This document shows positions 19,101-28,443 of a DNA stretch of 64,000 nucleotides, piece by piece. The first letter of the stretch is position 1; every line of letters begins with the position of its first letter. The translations under genes were made by a program, and so were the position numbers. The notes below the pieces were generated by a model that did not search any database, had not been told where the DNA came from, and was given only the letters and a program-made list of their open reading frames with translations. Where the stretch lies: contig NZ_CP071848.1 of assembly GCF_023716565.1 (NCBI RefSeq), positions 806,001 through 870,000 of the forward strand. Direction: 5' to 3'. The stretch is from Vibrio sp. SCSIO 43136. Its GTDB lineage: Bacteria > Pseudomonadota > Gammaproteobacteria > Enterobacterales > Vibrionaceae.

Positions 19101-19307
19101 ATGCAATTTGAATCCTTAGAACAGTTCCTAGCTATGGGCGGTTACTCTGGTTATGTGTGGAGTGCTTTCGGCATAACCTTTGGCTCAATGTTGCTTTTAT
19201 TGTGGCTGAGCACTCAACGCAAAAAGGCACTGCTTAATGAAGTAAAAGCAAAAATCGACCGTCAGGCTCGTATTGATGCTGCGAAAAATATGGAGAACAC
19301 CCTATGA
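19101..19307 (+). CDS. ccmD: Heme exporter protein CcmD
   Basis: CcmD is a small bitopic membrane protein that helps release holo-CcmE from CcmABC. The 68-residue product has [16 protein letters not shown], then one membrane helix (about residues 18-38) and a basic helical tail. These are the usual CcmD features. It overlaps ccmE by four bases (ATGA). Confidence 0.94.
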   Translation: MQFESLEQFLAMGGYSGYVWSAFGITFGSMLLLLWLSTQRKKALLNEVKAKIDRQARIDAAKNMENTL

Positions 19308-19789
19308 ACCCAAGACGTAAAAAAAGACTAGGGCTTATCCTTGCACTATTTTTTGGTCTAGCTACCACGGTAGGCCTGATTTTGTATGCATTGAATCAAA
19401 ATATGGATCTTTTTTACACGCCAACCGAATTAGTTTATGGCAAGCCTGATGGTACTAAACCTGAGGTTGGCCAGAGATTACGTATCGGCGGTATGGTCGT
19501 TGACGGTTCTGTGAGCCGTGACCCTCAATCGCTAAAAGTAAGCTTCGATTTGGCAGACGTGGGTCCTAAGGTGACGATCGAATACGAAGGCATTTTGCCG
19601 GACTTGTTCCGTGAAGGGCAGGGCATTGTCGCTCAAGGGGTGCTAAAAGATGCTACCACGATCGAAGCATTTGAAGTGTTGGCCAAACACGATGAAGAGT
19701 ACATGCCACCAGAGATTGCGGAAGCGATGGAGAAAGTTCATGAGCCACTTCAATATACTGAAGGGCAAAAAGAGGGTAGTGCGCAATGA
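19304..19789 (+). CDS. ccmE: Cytochrome c heme chaperone CcmE
   Basis: CcmE covalently binds heme in the periplasm and passes it to CcmF/CcmH. The 161-residue protein has a basic start, a signal anchor (about residues 9-29), an OB-fold domain, and the heme-binding histidine H129 in [12 protein letters not shown] with the nearby conserved tyrosine Y133. The C-terminus is flexible and acidic. It overlaps both ccmD and ccmF by four bases, so expression is tightly coupled. Confidence 0.97.
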   Translation: MNPRRKKRLGLILALFFGLATTVGLILYALNQNMDLFYTPTELVYGKPDGTKPEVGQRLRIGGMVVDGSVSRDPQSLKVSFDLADVGPKVTIEYEGILPDLFREGQGIVAQGVLKDATTIEAFEVLAKHDEEYMPPEIAEAMEKVHEPLQYTEGQKEGSAQ

Positions 19790-21765
19790 TCGCTGAAATA
19801 GGTCACTTTGCTCTCATCATCTCACTAGCATTTGCATTGCTTTTGAGTGTGGTGCCTTTGTACGGTGCGTCAAAAAACAATATTGCGATGATGAGCTTTG
19901 CTCGTCCTTTGTCTTGGGGCATGTTTGTCCTAATGGGCGTTTCGTTCGCTATTTTGCTATACGCCTTTTACGTCAATGATTTTACCATCACTTATGTGGC
20001 GACCAACTCAAATAGCCAGCTTCCTTGGTACTACCGATTAACCGCAGTGTGGGGGGCTCACGAAGGCTCTTTGTTATTGTGGGCACTTATCCAAGCAGGT
20101 TGGACAGTGGCAGTTGCCACCTTTAGTCGCGGCATGCCACAAGAATCTGTCGCTCGCGTTTTAGGTGTAATGGGATTGATCACAGTAGGTTTCCTACTGT
20201 TTATCATTCTAACCTCGAACCCGTTTCTTCGTACCTTACCTTACTTCCCAATTGACGGAAGAGATCTAAATCCATTGCTACAAGATCCTGGGCTTATTAT
20301 TCACCCACCTATGCTGTACATGGGGTACGTAGGCTTTTCTGTTGCGTTCTCGTTTGCGATTGCTTCACTGATGACAGGTCGTTTGGATACGGCGTGGGCT
20401 CGTTGGTCACGTCCTTGGACAACCGCTGCTTGGTTGTTTCTGACCTTAGGTATCGCACTAGGTTCATGGTGGGCTTATTACGAACTTGGCTGGGGTGGCT
20501 GGTGGTTCTGGGATCCAGTAGAAAATGCTTCTTTCATGCCTTGGCTTGCAGGTACTGCACTGATGCACTCATTGGCGGTCACAGAAAAGCGCGGCACATT
20601 TAAGGCATGGACGGTTCTACTAGCTATCTCTGCGTTTTCACTGAGTTTGCTGGGTACTTTCTTGGTACGTTCGGGCATTCTAGTTTCTGTACATGCTTTT
20701 GCTTCAGACCCAACTCGCGGCATGTTCATTCTGGCATTCTTGGTGTTTGTCATTGGCGGCTCGCTACTACTGTTTGCCTTGAAAGGTGGCTCAGTGCGAG
20801 TACGTGGTAACTTTGAATTGATTTCTCGCGAAAACGTGCTGCTTGCCAATAACGTACTCTTAGTGGCGGCGTTAGTCGTGGTACTGATTGGTACGCTACT
20901 ACCACTGGTTCACAAGCAGATCGGTTTGGGCTCGGTTTCTATCGGAGCGCCTTTCTTCAATATGTTGTTTACCTGGTTGATGGTGCCATTTGCATTCCTA
21001 TTGGGTATCGGTCCTCTGATCCGTTGGAAACGAGATAATCTTACCCATATCAAGAAGCCTATGTTGGTTTCAGGCATTCTGGCATTGGTTGTTGGTGCTG
21101 CCCTTGTGTGGTTGCTGGCAGATAGTTTCATGGGCTTAGCTTTCCTCGGTTGGGTCATGGCGCTTTGGATCATCTTTATGCATGGTTTCGAGCTATACCA
21201 GCGTGCAACGCACCGTCATAGCTTTAAAGTTGGTGTGACCAAACTACCTAGAAGCCATTGGGCAATGATCTTCGGTCACCTTGGTCTAGCGATTTCGGTC
21301 ATTGGTATCGCCATGGTGCAGAATTACTCCATCGAACGAGATGTGCGTTTGGCTCCGGGGGAGCACTTTAAGATGGAGTCTTATGACTTCTACTTCAAAG
21401 GCCTACGTGATAAAGATGGCCCTAACTATGATGGTTATATCGCTGACTTTGAGATCACCAAAGATGGCAAATACATCAATACACTTCATGCAGAAAAGCG
21501 TTTCTACCGTACTGCACGCTCAATGATGACTGAAGCTGCAATCGATCGTGGTGTGACGAGAGACCTTTATATTGCGATGGGTGAGCGACTTGGCGACGAT
21601 GATAATGGCGCATGGGCGGTACGTATTTACTACAAACCATTTGTACGTTGGATTTGGTTAGGTGCCCTGATCATGTCACTGGGTGGTGCGATAGCGATTA
21701 GCGATAAGCGTTACCGTTTCAGAAACAAATCAAAGAAATCTCAAGGAGCTAGCAATGAATCGTAA
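19786..21765 (+). CDS. ccmF: Heme lyase subunit CcmF
   Basis: CcmF is the large membrane component of the holocytochrome c synthetase. The 659-residue protein has many membrane helices and the WWD signature [18 protein letters not shown] (about residues 235-252), with conserved heme-ligand histidines in surrounding loops such as WGAHEGS and IIHPPMLY. The length is typical. Its end overlaps ccmG by 11 bases. Confidence 0.97.
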   Translation: MIAEIGHFALIISLAFALLLSVVPLYGASKNNIAMMSFARPLSWGMFVLMGVSFAILLYAFYVNDFTITYVATNSNSQLPWYYRLTAVWGAHEGSLLLWALIQAGWTVAVATFSRGMPQESVARVLGVMGLITVGFLLFIILTSNPFLRTLPYFPIDGRDLNPLLQDPGLIIHPPMLYMGYVGFSVAFSFAIASLMTGRLDTAWARWSRPWTTAAWLFLTLGIALGSWWAYYELGWGGWWFWDPVENASFMPWLAGTALMHSLAVTEKRGTFKAWTVLLAISAFSLSLLGTFLVRSGILVSVHAFASDPTRGMFILAFLVFVIGGSLLLFALKGGSVRVRGNFELISRENVLLANNVLLVAALVVVLIGTLLPLVHKQIGLGSVSIGAPFFNMLFTWLMVPFAFLLGIGPLIRWKRDNLTHIKKPMLVSGILALVVGAALVWLLADSFMGLAFLGWVMALWIIFMHGFELYQRATHRHSFKVGVTKLPRSHWAMIFGHLGLAISVIGIAMVQNYSIERDVRLAPGEHFKMESYDFYFKGLRDKDGPNYDGYIADFEITKDGKYINTLHAEKRFYRTARSMMTEAAIDRGVTRDLYIAMGERLGDDDNGAWAVRIYYKPFVRWIWLGALIMSLGGAIAISDKRYRFRNKSKKSQGASNES

Positions 21766-22306
21766 GCTACTCTTTATCCCACTGGTTCTGTTTATCGGCT
21801 TGGTGGCTATCTTTGCCACTCAGCTGAATCGAAATGCAGAAGGTGATGACCCGACAAAACTAGAGTCGGTTCTGATTGGTAAGACAGTACCTCAATTCAA
21901 ACTCGAAGATTTGGCTGAGCCTGGGCGTCTTTACGACCAGTCAATTTTTAAAGGTGAACCACTGCTGCTAAATGTATGGGCGACGTGGTGTCCTACCTGT
22001 TATGCCGAGCACCAATACCTCAATGAGCTCGCCGCTCAAGGGGTGAAAATTATCGGTTTGAATTATAAAGATGAGCGAAGTAAAGCGGTGCAATGGCTCA
22101 ATGAATTAGGTAACCCTTACCTTATCAGCCTATTTGATGGCAACGGTATGCTGGGTCTGGACCTTGGTGTATATGGTGCACCAGAAACCTTTATCATTGA
22201 TGCTAACGGTGTGATTCGATACCGCCATGTTGGGGATGTAAACCCGAATAACTGGCAGTCGACACTTGCCCCTATGTACCAGCAGTATGTGGAGGAAGCG
22301 AAATGA
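21755..22306 (+). CDS. ccmG: Thiol:disulfide reductase CcmG/DsbE
   Basis: CcmG is a membrane-anchored thioredoxin-like protein that keeps apocytochrome CXXCH cysteines reduced. The 183-residue product has an N-terminal anchor (about residues 5-22), a thioredoxin fold with active site WCPTC, the acidic GLNYKDE segment, and a cis-proline loop in GVYGAPETFII. It overlaps ccmF by 11 bases and ccmH by four. Confidence 0.96.
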   Translation: MNRKLLFIPLVLFIGLVAIFATQLNRNAEGDDPTKLESVLIGKTVPQFKLEDLAEPGRLYDQSIFKGEPLLLNVWATWCPTCYAEHQYLNELAAQGVKIIGLNYKDERSKAVQWLNELGNPYLISLFDGNGMLGLDLGVYGAPETFIIDANGVIRYRHVGDVNPNNWQSTLAPMYQQYVEEAK

Positions 22307-22791
22307 TTCATTGGAAAAGCGTGCTGTTTTCAGTGGCACTCATGGTCTCTTTTGCTGCCAGCTCGGCAATTGATGTGCACGAGTTTGACTCTGTTGAACA
22401 GGAGCAACTGTTTAAAGAGCTTAGCTCCACATTGCGCTGTCCTAAGTGTCAAAACAACTCGATTGGCGATTCTAATGCGCCATTGGCACAAGATTTACGC
22501 CAAAAAGTTTACGAAATGCTTAAGCAGGGTAAATCTGAAGATCAGATTGTTGACTATATGATTGCTCGTTATGGCAACTTCGTGACTTACAATCCTCCAA
22601 TCACCGCAGCTACCTCAATTTTATGGCTTGGCCCGATAGCTGTGGTATTGCTTGGATTTGGTTTTATCGTATTGAGAAGTCGCAAGAAGCCAACCGCCGC
22701 TCAGCAGCAGTGGGATGAAGATAAAGAAGCCCGCTTAAAAGCCCTGCTTGACGAAGAGCAAAGCAAGGGTGCTAAGGGAGATAAGAAATAA
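22303..22791 (+). CDS. ccmH: Cytochrome c maturation protein CcmH
   Basis: CcmH binds apocytochrome c and works with CcmG in thiol reduction and heme ligation. The 162-residue protein has a signal peptide (about 1-21), the LRCPKCQNNSIGDSNAPLA motif with its redox CXXC, and one C-terminal membrane segment (about residues 103-125). This is the short CcmH/CcmL form, with the TPR part encoded separately as ccmI. It overlaps its neighbours by four and one bases. Confidence 0.96.
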   Translation: MIHWKSVLFSVALMVSFAASSAIDVHEFDSVEQEQLFKELSSTLRCPKCQNNSIGDSNAPLAQDLRQKVYEMLKQGKSEDQIVDYMIARYGNFVTYNPPITAATSILWLGPIAVVLLGFGFIVLRSRKKPTAAQQQWDEDKEARLKALLDEEQSKGAKGDKK

Positions 22792-24008
22792 TGACCATGT
22801 TTTGGCTAGCAACACTTGCATTAATATTGCTTTCAGCCGTATTTCTTTTCTGGCCTCTGATCCAGAAAAAAGAGTTCGACGACGAGGCACGTCGTGATGA
22901 GCTAAACAAAGCCTTCTATAAAGATCGCCTTGAGGAGCTAGAGGAAGAAACCAGTGAAGGCCTGGTGGATGATCAGCAGGAACTTATCGCCGATCTGAAG
23001 CAAACCTTGTTAGATGACATCCCGGCGCAGCAAGAGCACCGAGGATTAAGCGATGTACCTAAGTGGTTGATTGGCTTTTCTTTGATCACTTTAGTGATGG
23101 TCTCTTATGGTCTTTACGCAAAGTTCGGCAGTCTTGATAAGGTGCAGGACTGGCATGAAGTTAGTGCTAACTTACCGGCATTGACAAAAAAGCTGATGAG
23201 TCCGACTCAAGAAGCACTGACTGAAGATGAAATGCAAGATCTGACTTTGGCGTTGCGTACTCGTCTACATCATGAGCCAGATGACTCGACAGGATGGTTG
23301 TTGCTGGGCCGAATCGCATTAGCGAATCGCGATGCAACAACGGCGGTGGGTGCGATGAAAAAGGCCTACAAGATCGAGCCTCAAGATGCGGATATTCAAC
23401 TTGGCTATGCACAAGCCTTGATGCTTTCTTCTGATGAGATCGATCAAGAGAATGCTCGTCGAATCCTTATGGGATTGTTGAAAACCAATCATATGGATCT
23501 AAGAGTATTTTCACTGTTAGCTTTTGATGCGTTTGAAAGACAAGAGTATGCCGCAGCCATTCGCTACTGGAGTGCGATGCAAAAACTCATCACACCAGAA
23601 GATAGCCGTTACGTGATGCTTGAGCGCAGTATTGAGAATGCACGTCAAAAACTATCACCTAAAGAGGCAGATGCAACTCGTTCTGTGTCGGTAACCATTA
23701 ATTTAGGTGATCAAATAGACGTTGATCCAAACGCTGTATTGATTGTTTCCGTTCACCGAGCGGATGGTAGTCCAATGCCAGTAGCCGCTGCCCGCTACCC
23801 ACTAGGTATCTTCCCTCGTACTGTGGTATTGGATGATGGCAACAGCATGATGCAAGGGGTCAACTTGACCTCCTTGAGTGAGCTGATGGTTCGCGCCCGC
23901 ATTGATAGAGACGGCAACGTCGCCACCCGTGACGGCGATTGGTACGGCGAAAGTGATGTGGCTAAATTAGGTGAGCCTGTTGCACTTACCATTGATAAGC
24001 GTTATTAA
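22791..24008 (+). CDS. ccmI: Cytochrome c maturation TPR protein CcmI
   Basis: CcmI is the apocytochrome chaperone that equals the C-terminal half of E. coli CcmH. The 405-residue product has two N-terminal membrane segments (about residues 4-22 and 93-111) flanking a cytoplasmic charged loop, then TPR-like repeats (about 145-280, GWLLLGRIALANRD and IQLGYAQALML), and a C-terminal beta-rich periplasmic domain. It is the last gene of the operon, and a terminator follows after 37 bases. Confidence 0.94.
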   Translation: MTMFWLATLALILLSAVFLFWPLIQKKEFDDEARRDELNKAFYKDRLEELEEETSEGLVDDQQELIADLKQTLLDDIPAQQEHRGLSDVPKWLIGFSLITLVMVSYGLYAKFGSLDKVQDWHEVSANLPALTKKLMSPTQEALTEDEMQDLTLALRTRLHHEPDDSTGWLLLGRIALANRDATTAVGAMKKAYKIEPQDADIQLGYAQALMLSSDEIDQENARRILMGLLKTNHMDLRVFSLLAFDAFERQEYAAAIRYWSAMQKLITPEDSRYVMLERSIENARQKLSPKEADATRSVSVTINLGDQIDVDPNAVLIVSVHRADGSPMPVAAARYPLGIFPRTVVLDDGNSMMQGVNLTSLSELMVRARIDRDGNVATRDGDWYGESDVAKLGEPVALTIDKRY

Positions 24009-24045
24009 TACCAATGTAGCTCGCATTATTTAATATAATTATATA

Positions 24046-24070
24046 AAAACCAGCTACGGCTGGTTTTTTT
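24046..24070 (+). terminator. Rho-independent terminator after ccmI
   Basis: A 9-base stem AAAACCAGC/GCTGGTTTT with loop TACG is followed by T residues. It stands only 14 bases before the mlaA start, so mlaA needs its own promoter overlapping or upstream of this hairpin, or read-through. Confidence 0.88.
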
Positions 24071-24084
24071 GTTGGAAAGGATTC

Positions 24085-24834
24085 ATGGCACACAAGACGT
24101 ATAAAGCAGTGATGACAGCCTCCCTTGCGGTCGCAATCGCAGGTTGTAGCTCTGTGCCTGACGAGGTTGAACCGCACCCCAATGATCCGTTCGAAAGCTT
24201 CAACCGAACGATGTTTGACCTCAACTATGACTACATTGACCCTTATTTGTTGCGACCTGCGTCGATAGCGTATGTTGAGTATGTGCCTGTGCCCGTGCGC
24301 ACTGGGGTTGCTAACTTTTTGGCTAACCTTGATGAGCCTGCGAGCGTGGTCAACAACATTCTGATGGGGAAGGGGGAGCGAGCGGCCACTCACTTTAATC
24401 GCTTTTGGATCAACTCAACCATAGGTTTGCTTGGTCTAATTGATGTCGCGGGAGCCGCTGGAATTAAGAAGCATGAAGAACGTCAGTTCGGTGACATGCT
24501 TGGCTATCATGGGGTAGGAGATGGCCCATATGTGATGGTACCGGGTTATGGTCCTATTACGGCGCGTAAAGCGACGAGTTTTGTTGACAGCAGCTATGTG
24601 CCTTTGTCGTACTTAAATTTTTGGGCTGGTGCTAGTAAGTGGGCGTTAGAAGGCCTGGAGACGCGCTATCGTTTAATTCCTCAGGAAGCGACGCTAGAAG
24701 CCTCTCCCGATCCATATTCACTATCTCGTGAAGTTTATCTGCAGCGAAGAGCCTTTAAAGCGGGTTTAACCGAGAACATCGAAGTTGATGAAGCGGAAGA
24801 GGATGAGTTGGATGACTTTTTGGATGAGCTTTAG
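24085..24834 (+). CDS. mlaA: Outer-membrane phospholipid removal lipoprotein MlaA (VacJ)
   Basis: MlaA removes mislocalised phospholipids from the outer leaflet and passes them to the Mla pathway. The 249-residue protein has a lipoprotein signal with lipobox AIAGC (Cys at residue 21), then the MlaA signature NDPFESFNRTMFDLNYDYIDPY and the ERQFGDMLGYHGVGDGPYVMVP stretch. The tail is acidic. In E. coli mlaA also lies next to fadL; here an IS element separates them. A tandem octamer repeat starts eight bases after the stop. Confidence 0.95.
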   Translation: MAHKTYKAVMTASLAVAIAGCSSVPDEVEPHPNDPFESFNRTMFDLNYDYIDPYLLRPASIAYVEYVPVPVRTGVANFLANLDEPASVVNNILMGKGERAATHFNRFWINSTIGLLGLIDVAGAAGIKKHEERQFGDMLGYHGVGDGPYVMVPGYGPITARKATSFVDSSYVPLSYLNFWAGASKWALEGLETRYRLIPQEATLEASPDPYSLSREVYLQRRAFKAGLTENIEVDEAEEDELDDFLDEL

Positions 24835-24842
24835 GAACTTGG

Positions 24843-24890
24843 TTTAAGGGTTTAAGGGTTTAAGGGTTTAAGGGTTTAAGGGTTTAAGTG
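24843..24890 (+). repeat. Tandem octamer repeat (TTTAAGGG)n, interrupted by an IS
   Basis: Five perfect head-to-tail copies of TTTAAGGG (24843-24882) are followed by a sixth partial copy, TTTAAG, which ends where the IS3-family element begins. The missing GG reappears right after the element's far end at 26142, so the sixth copy was split by the insertion. Beyond it is the 14-base palindrome GGGTTTTAAAACCC (26142-26155). Confidence 0.9.
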
Positions 24891-24920
24891 ATATGACCCC
24901 CTAAAAGTAGACACGGGGTT

Positions 24921-25784
24921 TTAATTCATTAGCTCGAAGTCATTGGGGCTCACTCCACCAAGGGCCCCATGTCTTCTTACTGGATTATAATAACTATCGA
25001 TATATTGTCGACTTTGAACGGTCATCTCCTGTCGAGACAGTTCGCCTAGATTGCTTATCCATTCTTTTTTGTATTGGGCAAAGAAGCTCTCTGAGCAAGC
25101 ATTATCCCAGCAATTACCTTTACCAGACATACTTATCGTGACTTTGCGTTTGCGGTGCCAGCGTATGGTTTCGAAGGCTCTATACTGTACGCCTTGATCC
25201 GAGTGGAACATCAGTTTTTCACCATTTGGACGTCGAGATTTCCAAGCTTTATTCAGGGTTTTTATGACCAAATCCGCATTGTTAATACGGCTTGTAGACC
25301 ACCCAACGACTTTACGAGAGTACAAGTCAAGAATGATGCAGAGGTAGTTCCACCCTTCTTTGCATCTAACTTGAGTGATATCCGATACCCAGACACGGTT
25401 TGGTTCCTTTACATCAAACTGGCGATTGAGCAGGTTGTATGCTGCCATCATCGGCTCTTGTCGTGGTGCTCGGCCATGACGCCTTTTACTGGCTATTGAA
25501 CGATACCCCAGGCTTTGTAATAAGCGTTGAACTCTTTTCTTATTACAGATGAACCCGCTCGCAATCGCTGCTTCCCAGAGTTTGCGGTACCCAGGAATGC
25601 AGTGTTGATCATCACTTTCCTTCTTAAGGAACTCCAGCAAAGTGTCATTGGTTTGCTCACGTGTTGTCTGCTGGCGATTACGCCATTTGTAATAACCCGC
25701 TGGAGAAACATTGAGCCATCGACAGAGCAAACGCACAGGTAAGGTGTTCTTCGTCCGCTTAAAAATATGTTCAAACCTTACTCT
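24921..25784 (-). CDS. IS3-family transposase OrfB (DDE integrase part)
   Basis: This is the catalytic part of an IS3-family transposase, made as an OrfAB fusion by -1 frameshifting. Codons in this frame are open from 25784; the first internal GTG is at 25736. Early on it has an HTH_21-like segment (LLCRWLNVSPAGYYKWRNR). The rve domain shows the DDE residues in VWVSDITQV, FHSDQGVQY and CWDNACSESFF. Both the fold and the catalytic triad look complete. It faces toward mlaA and could read convergently into it. Confidence 0.92.
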   Translation of the reverse strand, partial: RVRFEHIFKRTKNTLPVRLLCRWLNVSPAGYYKWRNRQQTTREQTNDTLLEFLKKESDDQHCIPGYRKLWEAAIASGFICNKKRVQRLLQSLGYRSIASKRRHGRAPRQEPMMAAYNLLNRQFDVKEPNRVWVSDITQVRCKEGWNYLCIILDLYSRKVVGWSTSRINNADLVIKTLNKAWKSRRPNGEKLMFHSDQGVQYRAFETIRWHRKRKVTISMSGKGNCWDNACSESFFAQYKKEWISNLGELSRQEMTVQSRQYIDSYYNPVRRHGALGGVSPNDFELMN

Positions 25785-26092
25785 TTTAGGCTGTCGAAGT
25801 AAGCTTTCGCTTCCTTTAAGAATTCGTTCTCCATCTCAGCCATTTCAAGGCGTTTCTTTAACTCACGGTTTTCTTTTTCGAGCTGAGCTAGAGATTTTTT
25901 TGGCCCTTTGTTTGGGATTGGTTTAGCTGGCTTTTTTCGAGTAGTCATCGTTGCTCTCCATTTGCTCAAGATTTTAGGGCTAATTCCCAAAGCTATAGCA
26001 ACAGACTTTACCGTATCTGGAGACTCTAATGATCGCTTAACAGCATTACGTTTGAATTCTTCTGAGTATTTTCTACGAGATGTGACTTGCAT
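25778..26092 (-). CDS. IS3-family transposase OrfA (helix-turn-helix part)
   Basis: OrfA (104 aa) binds the IS ends. It has an N-terminal helix-turn-helix (YSEEFKRNAVKRSLESPDTV with AIALGISPKILSKW) and a C-terminal leucine-zipper-like coiled coil (LAQLEKENRELKKRLEMAEMENEFL). Just before its stop the minus strand reads CTAAAAGAGTAA. The AAAAG at 25787-25783 is a typical IS3 slippery site, and a -1 slip there continues in frame into OrfB (K-R-V-R-F-E). Confidence 0.92.
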   Translation of the reverse strand: MQVTSRRKYSEEFKRNAVKRSLESPDTVKSVAIALGISPKILSKWRATMTTRKKPAKPIPNKGPKKSLAQLEKENRELKKRLEMAEMENEFLKEAKAYFDSLKE

Positions 26093-26163
26093 GACACCTA
26101 ATCCTTTAATTAGGTGTCTACTTTATTGGGGTCGTATCAAAGGGTTTTAAAACCCTACAAACT

Positions 26164-26191
26164 AAAAAGGGTTGGCGATTGCCAACCCTTT
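26164..26191 (-). terminator. Terminator of fadL
   Basis: A perfect 11-base stem AAAGGGTTGGC/GCCAACCCTTT with a 4-base loop is followed on the minus strand by T residues. It lies 17 bases after the fadL stop. Confidence 0.9.
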
Positions 26192-26207
26192 GTTATTTGG
26201 GCTTGGA

Positions 26208-27431
26208 TTAGAAGCTGTAGCTGTACTGCACGCCAGCAAGGATTGCGTTTGCGTGAGTCGTTGCAGTTACTGTTTCAACTAATGTGCTGTTGGTGTCAGT
26301 AACGCTTACATCCTTACCAAGAAGGTAAGTAACACCTACATCAAATGTATGTTTCTCAACCGAGTAGCTCATACCAGCAGAGAACCACTGGCGGTCTGAA
26401 TCTGGTACAGAGATCGATGTAATCTTGTCTTGAGCTGCGGTGTCATACATGTAGCCTGCGCGAAATGCGATAGCTTCATTCATGTAGTAAGTACCACCCA
26501 ACGAGATGTGGTAACCATCTTTCCACTCATAGTCTTTGATTTCACGACCTGTGTTAGTTTCCAGTTTGTCAAATACACTCCAACCGATCCATTGCGCACT
26601 GTAGTGAACGGCAAATTTGGTCCCTTCAAGCTTGTGGTAGCCAGAGAATTCCAACATGTCAGGTAATGGAAGACCTACTGAGTCATAATCAACACCGCCA
26701 ATCTTAACGGTACCTTTTGCTTTAACTTCAGGGCTGTAGTGGTAAGACAAACCAAAGCGGTTGTTTTCATCTACTTCATAAACAGTACCAACGTTGAATC
26801 CGTATCCAGTGCCGTTGGCATCAATTTCTAGTACGTTTCCGATTAATGAAACGTTGTGAGTTCTAGACATCTTGCCGGAGCCTGTCACGATATCTAGTCC
26901 AGCACCAACACTAAGTTGCTCATTGATTCGGTAAGAGGCTGACAGGGCATAGTTAACAGTTGAAATCTCTGTTGTGCCGCCAAATACACCAGCACCAAAA
27001 TCGTCTTCAAAGTTGTTCTTGGTACCGAAGTTAGAATAAATGCCGGCACCTAGTGCGATTTTATCGTTTAGACGATGTATGTAGTAAATATTTGGTACTG
27101 GAGTACTGCTTGAGTTCTTTGCATCATCAACCGGGACAGTAGCACCACCAACAAGTGGTGACATTTTGTAGCTAATATCCTTTACGCTGATATCAGTATT
27201 GATCACATTCACACCACCAGAGAACTGGTGAGAGTCAAATAGTGCCATTGCTGCTGAGTTACGTGCCATTACTGATGCGTTATCAGCAATTACAGCATCA
27301 CCTGCAAAAGCGCGGCCTAGGCCAGTTGCTGATTGAGCATTCAACTGGAAGCCTGCGGCGAAAGTTTGGGTGGAAGCTAGTGCCAGAGCGGAAGCGATTA
27401 CGGTTTTTTTAAACAGACGCGTGTTTTTCAT
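26208..27431 (-). CDS. fadL: Long-chain fatty acid outer-membrane transporter (FadL family)
   Basis: The 407-residue product has a signal peptide (about residues 1-25, cleavage after QTFAA), then the FadL N-terminal hatch segment GFQLNAQSATGLGRAFAGDAV with the conserved NPA-like region replaced by MARNSAAMA. A 14-strand-type beta barrel with alternating aromatic strands follows, ending in a terminal Phe (YSYSF). It imports long-chain fatty acids, fitting fadI/fadJ nearby. Vibrios carry several FadL paralogues, so the symbol denotes the family. Two TGGTC half-sites upstream (27563-27585) weakly suggest FadR control. Confidence 0.9.
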   Translation of the reverse strand: MKNTRLFKKTVIASALALASTQTFAAGFQLNAQSATGLGRAFAGDAVIADNASVMARNSAAMALFDSHQFSGGVNVINTDISVKDISYKMSPLVGGATVPVDDAKNSSSTPVPNIYYIHRLNDKIALGAGIYSNFGTKNNFEDDFGAGVFGGTTEISTVNYALSASYRINEQLSVGAGLDIVTGSGKMSRTHNVSLIGNVLEIDANGTGYGFNVGTVYEVDENNRFGLSYHYSPEVKAKGTVKIGGVDYDSVGLPLPDMLEFSGYHKLEGTKFAVHYSAQWIGWSVFDKLETNTGREIKDYEWKDGYHISLGGTYYMNEAIAFRAGYMYDTAAQDKITSISVPDSDRQWFSAGMSYSVEKHTFDVGVTYLLGKDVSVTDTNSTLVETVTATTHANAILAGVQYSYSF

Positions 27432-27675
27432 TGTTACTACCTTGTTATTTTATCTTATTGAAGGCCAGAGAGACTTACTTTCTTTTCTATCTGTATCGGC
27501 AACTTCAGTAGTGAGCTTTTGCTCAGAGCCGCGATACTAAGGCCTAGTGTAGCGAAGAGAAATCCGACCATTAAGAAAATTGGTCATAAAATTCATGAAG
27601 TGGGCGCTATTTAACAGTAATTATCACGAAAAGCTATTATTTTAGAGTAAATGCACTATAAAGTTCTGTGAATAT

Positions 27676-27706
27676 AAAAAAGCTCCGCAACTTGCGGAGC
27701 TTTTTT
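27676..27706 (-). terminator. Terminator after the DUF3379 gene
   Basis: The stem AAAAAAGCTCCGC/GCGGAGCTTTTTT with a 5-base loop lies three bases past the DUF3379 stop. It has A/T runs on both sides, so it could work in both directions, but no plus-strand gene ends here. Confidence 0.9.
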
Positions 27707-27708
27707 GA

Positions 27709-28443
27709 TTAGCTCATGGGTTTGATGATGGGTTTGAGCTTTTCGGCGATTTTCGCTACATCTTCACCCTCATTACCCACAATAATCATGTTGGTACTAC
27801 CCATCTCAGTGATGCTTCCTGACATACCATCTTTATCAAAGTATTGGGTGCCATCATTTCCTTCGGTGGTTAGGAAAAGTGTTACGCGTCCTTTTTCACC
27901 CTCAAAGACCATGTGCATGGCATTACTACTGCCAAAGCCACAGTGGTTTAGATAGTAGACATGGTATGGGAAAACGTCAGTAAACTGATATGAAAATGGC
28001 ATCATTTTCTTGTTTATCTGCGTCATCTCAACCGCTTCATCAAGTGGAGCAATAAATGCTTTTTCATTGCTTACGTGATTCAACGCCGTCTGCGCTATCG
28101 ATGCATGGGCCGGTGATACTAGCACTGGTGCCCAGTTTATTTGACCGACCATTATACCAGCGGCAAATGCTATTGAAGCTGCTAACGCCATCATGCGCTT
28201 AGTCGCTTTTTGTGCAAATGGCACAACATTTTTCTGCTCTTGCGCACTCTGGTTAAACAGGATCTTATCCGCCAAATCTTCTGGCACATCGACTTTCATC
28301 GCAGCCTCAATTTGCGCATCTAACTTAAGCACGTCTTCAAGAAACTTGCTGTTTGCGTCACTCTCAGCCGCTGCAAGCAGAACGTCCTGATCTTTCTGCT
28401 TAGGATCAGACATAATGCGACGGCGGAATTCTAAATCATCCAT
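27709..28443 (-). CDS. DUF3379 membrane protein, likely anti-sigma partner
   Basis: The 244-residue product matches the DUF3379 family: an N-terminal soluble region with MDDLEFRRRIMSDPK and a helical domain (about residues 30-70), one membrane segment (about 83-101), and a C-terminal periplasmic domain with HCGFGSSNAMHMVFEGEKG. Its start overlaps the upstream ECF sigma gene by 8 bases. Sigma gene plus overlapping single-pass membrane protein is the usual arrangement of a sigma/anti-sigma pair. The anti-sigma role is inferred; no zinc-anti-sigma motif is seen. Confidence 0.85.
   Translation of the reverse strand: MDDLEFRRRIMSDPKQKDQDVLLAAAESDANSKFLEDVLKLDAQIEAAMKVDVPEDLADKILFNQSAQEQKNVVPFAQKATKRMMALAASIAFAAGIMVGQINWAPVLVSPAHASIAQTALNHVSNEKAFIAPLDEAVEMTQINKKMMPFSYQFTDVFPYHVYYLNHCGFGSSNAMHMVFEGEKGRVTLFLTTEGNDGTQYFDKDGMSGSITEMGSTNMIIVGNEGEDVAKIAEKLKPIIKPMS

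Larger units (their letters stand above)
24889..26139 (-). mobile_element. Intact IS3-family insertion sequence (1251 bp)
   Basis: The element is bounded by imperfect 26-base inverted repeats: TGATATGACCCC... at 24889-24914 and the complement of TGATACGACCCC... at 26114-26139, with 22 of 26 positions matching. It is flanked by a 3-base direct repeat AAG (24886-24888 and 26140-26142). It encodes orfA and orfB on the minus strand with a -1 frameshift window between them, the classic IS3 design. Ends, duplication and catalytic residues all look intact, so the element may be recently acquired and active. Family is certain; the subgroup is not resolved. Confidence 0.93.

Noticed and set aside
25493..25774. 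Separate 93-codon minus-strand ORF inside the IS
   Set aside because: It is an alternate frame over the start of orfB. The true coding path is OrfA then OrfB by -1 frameshift.
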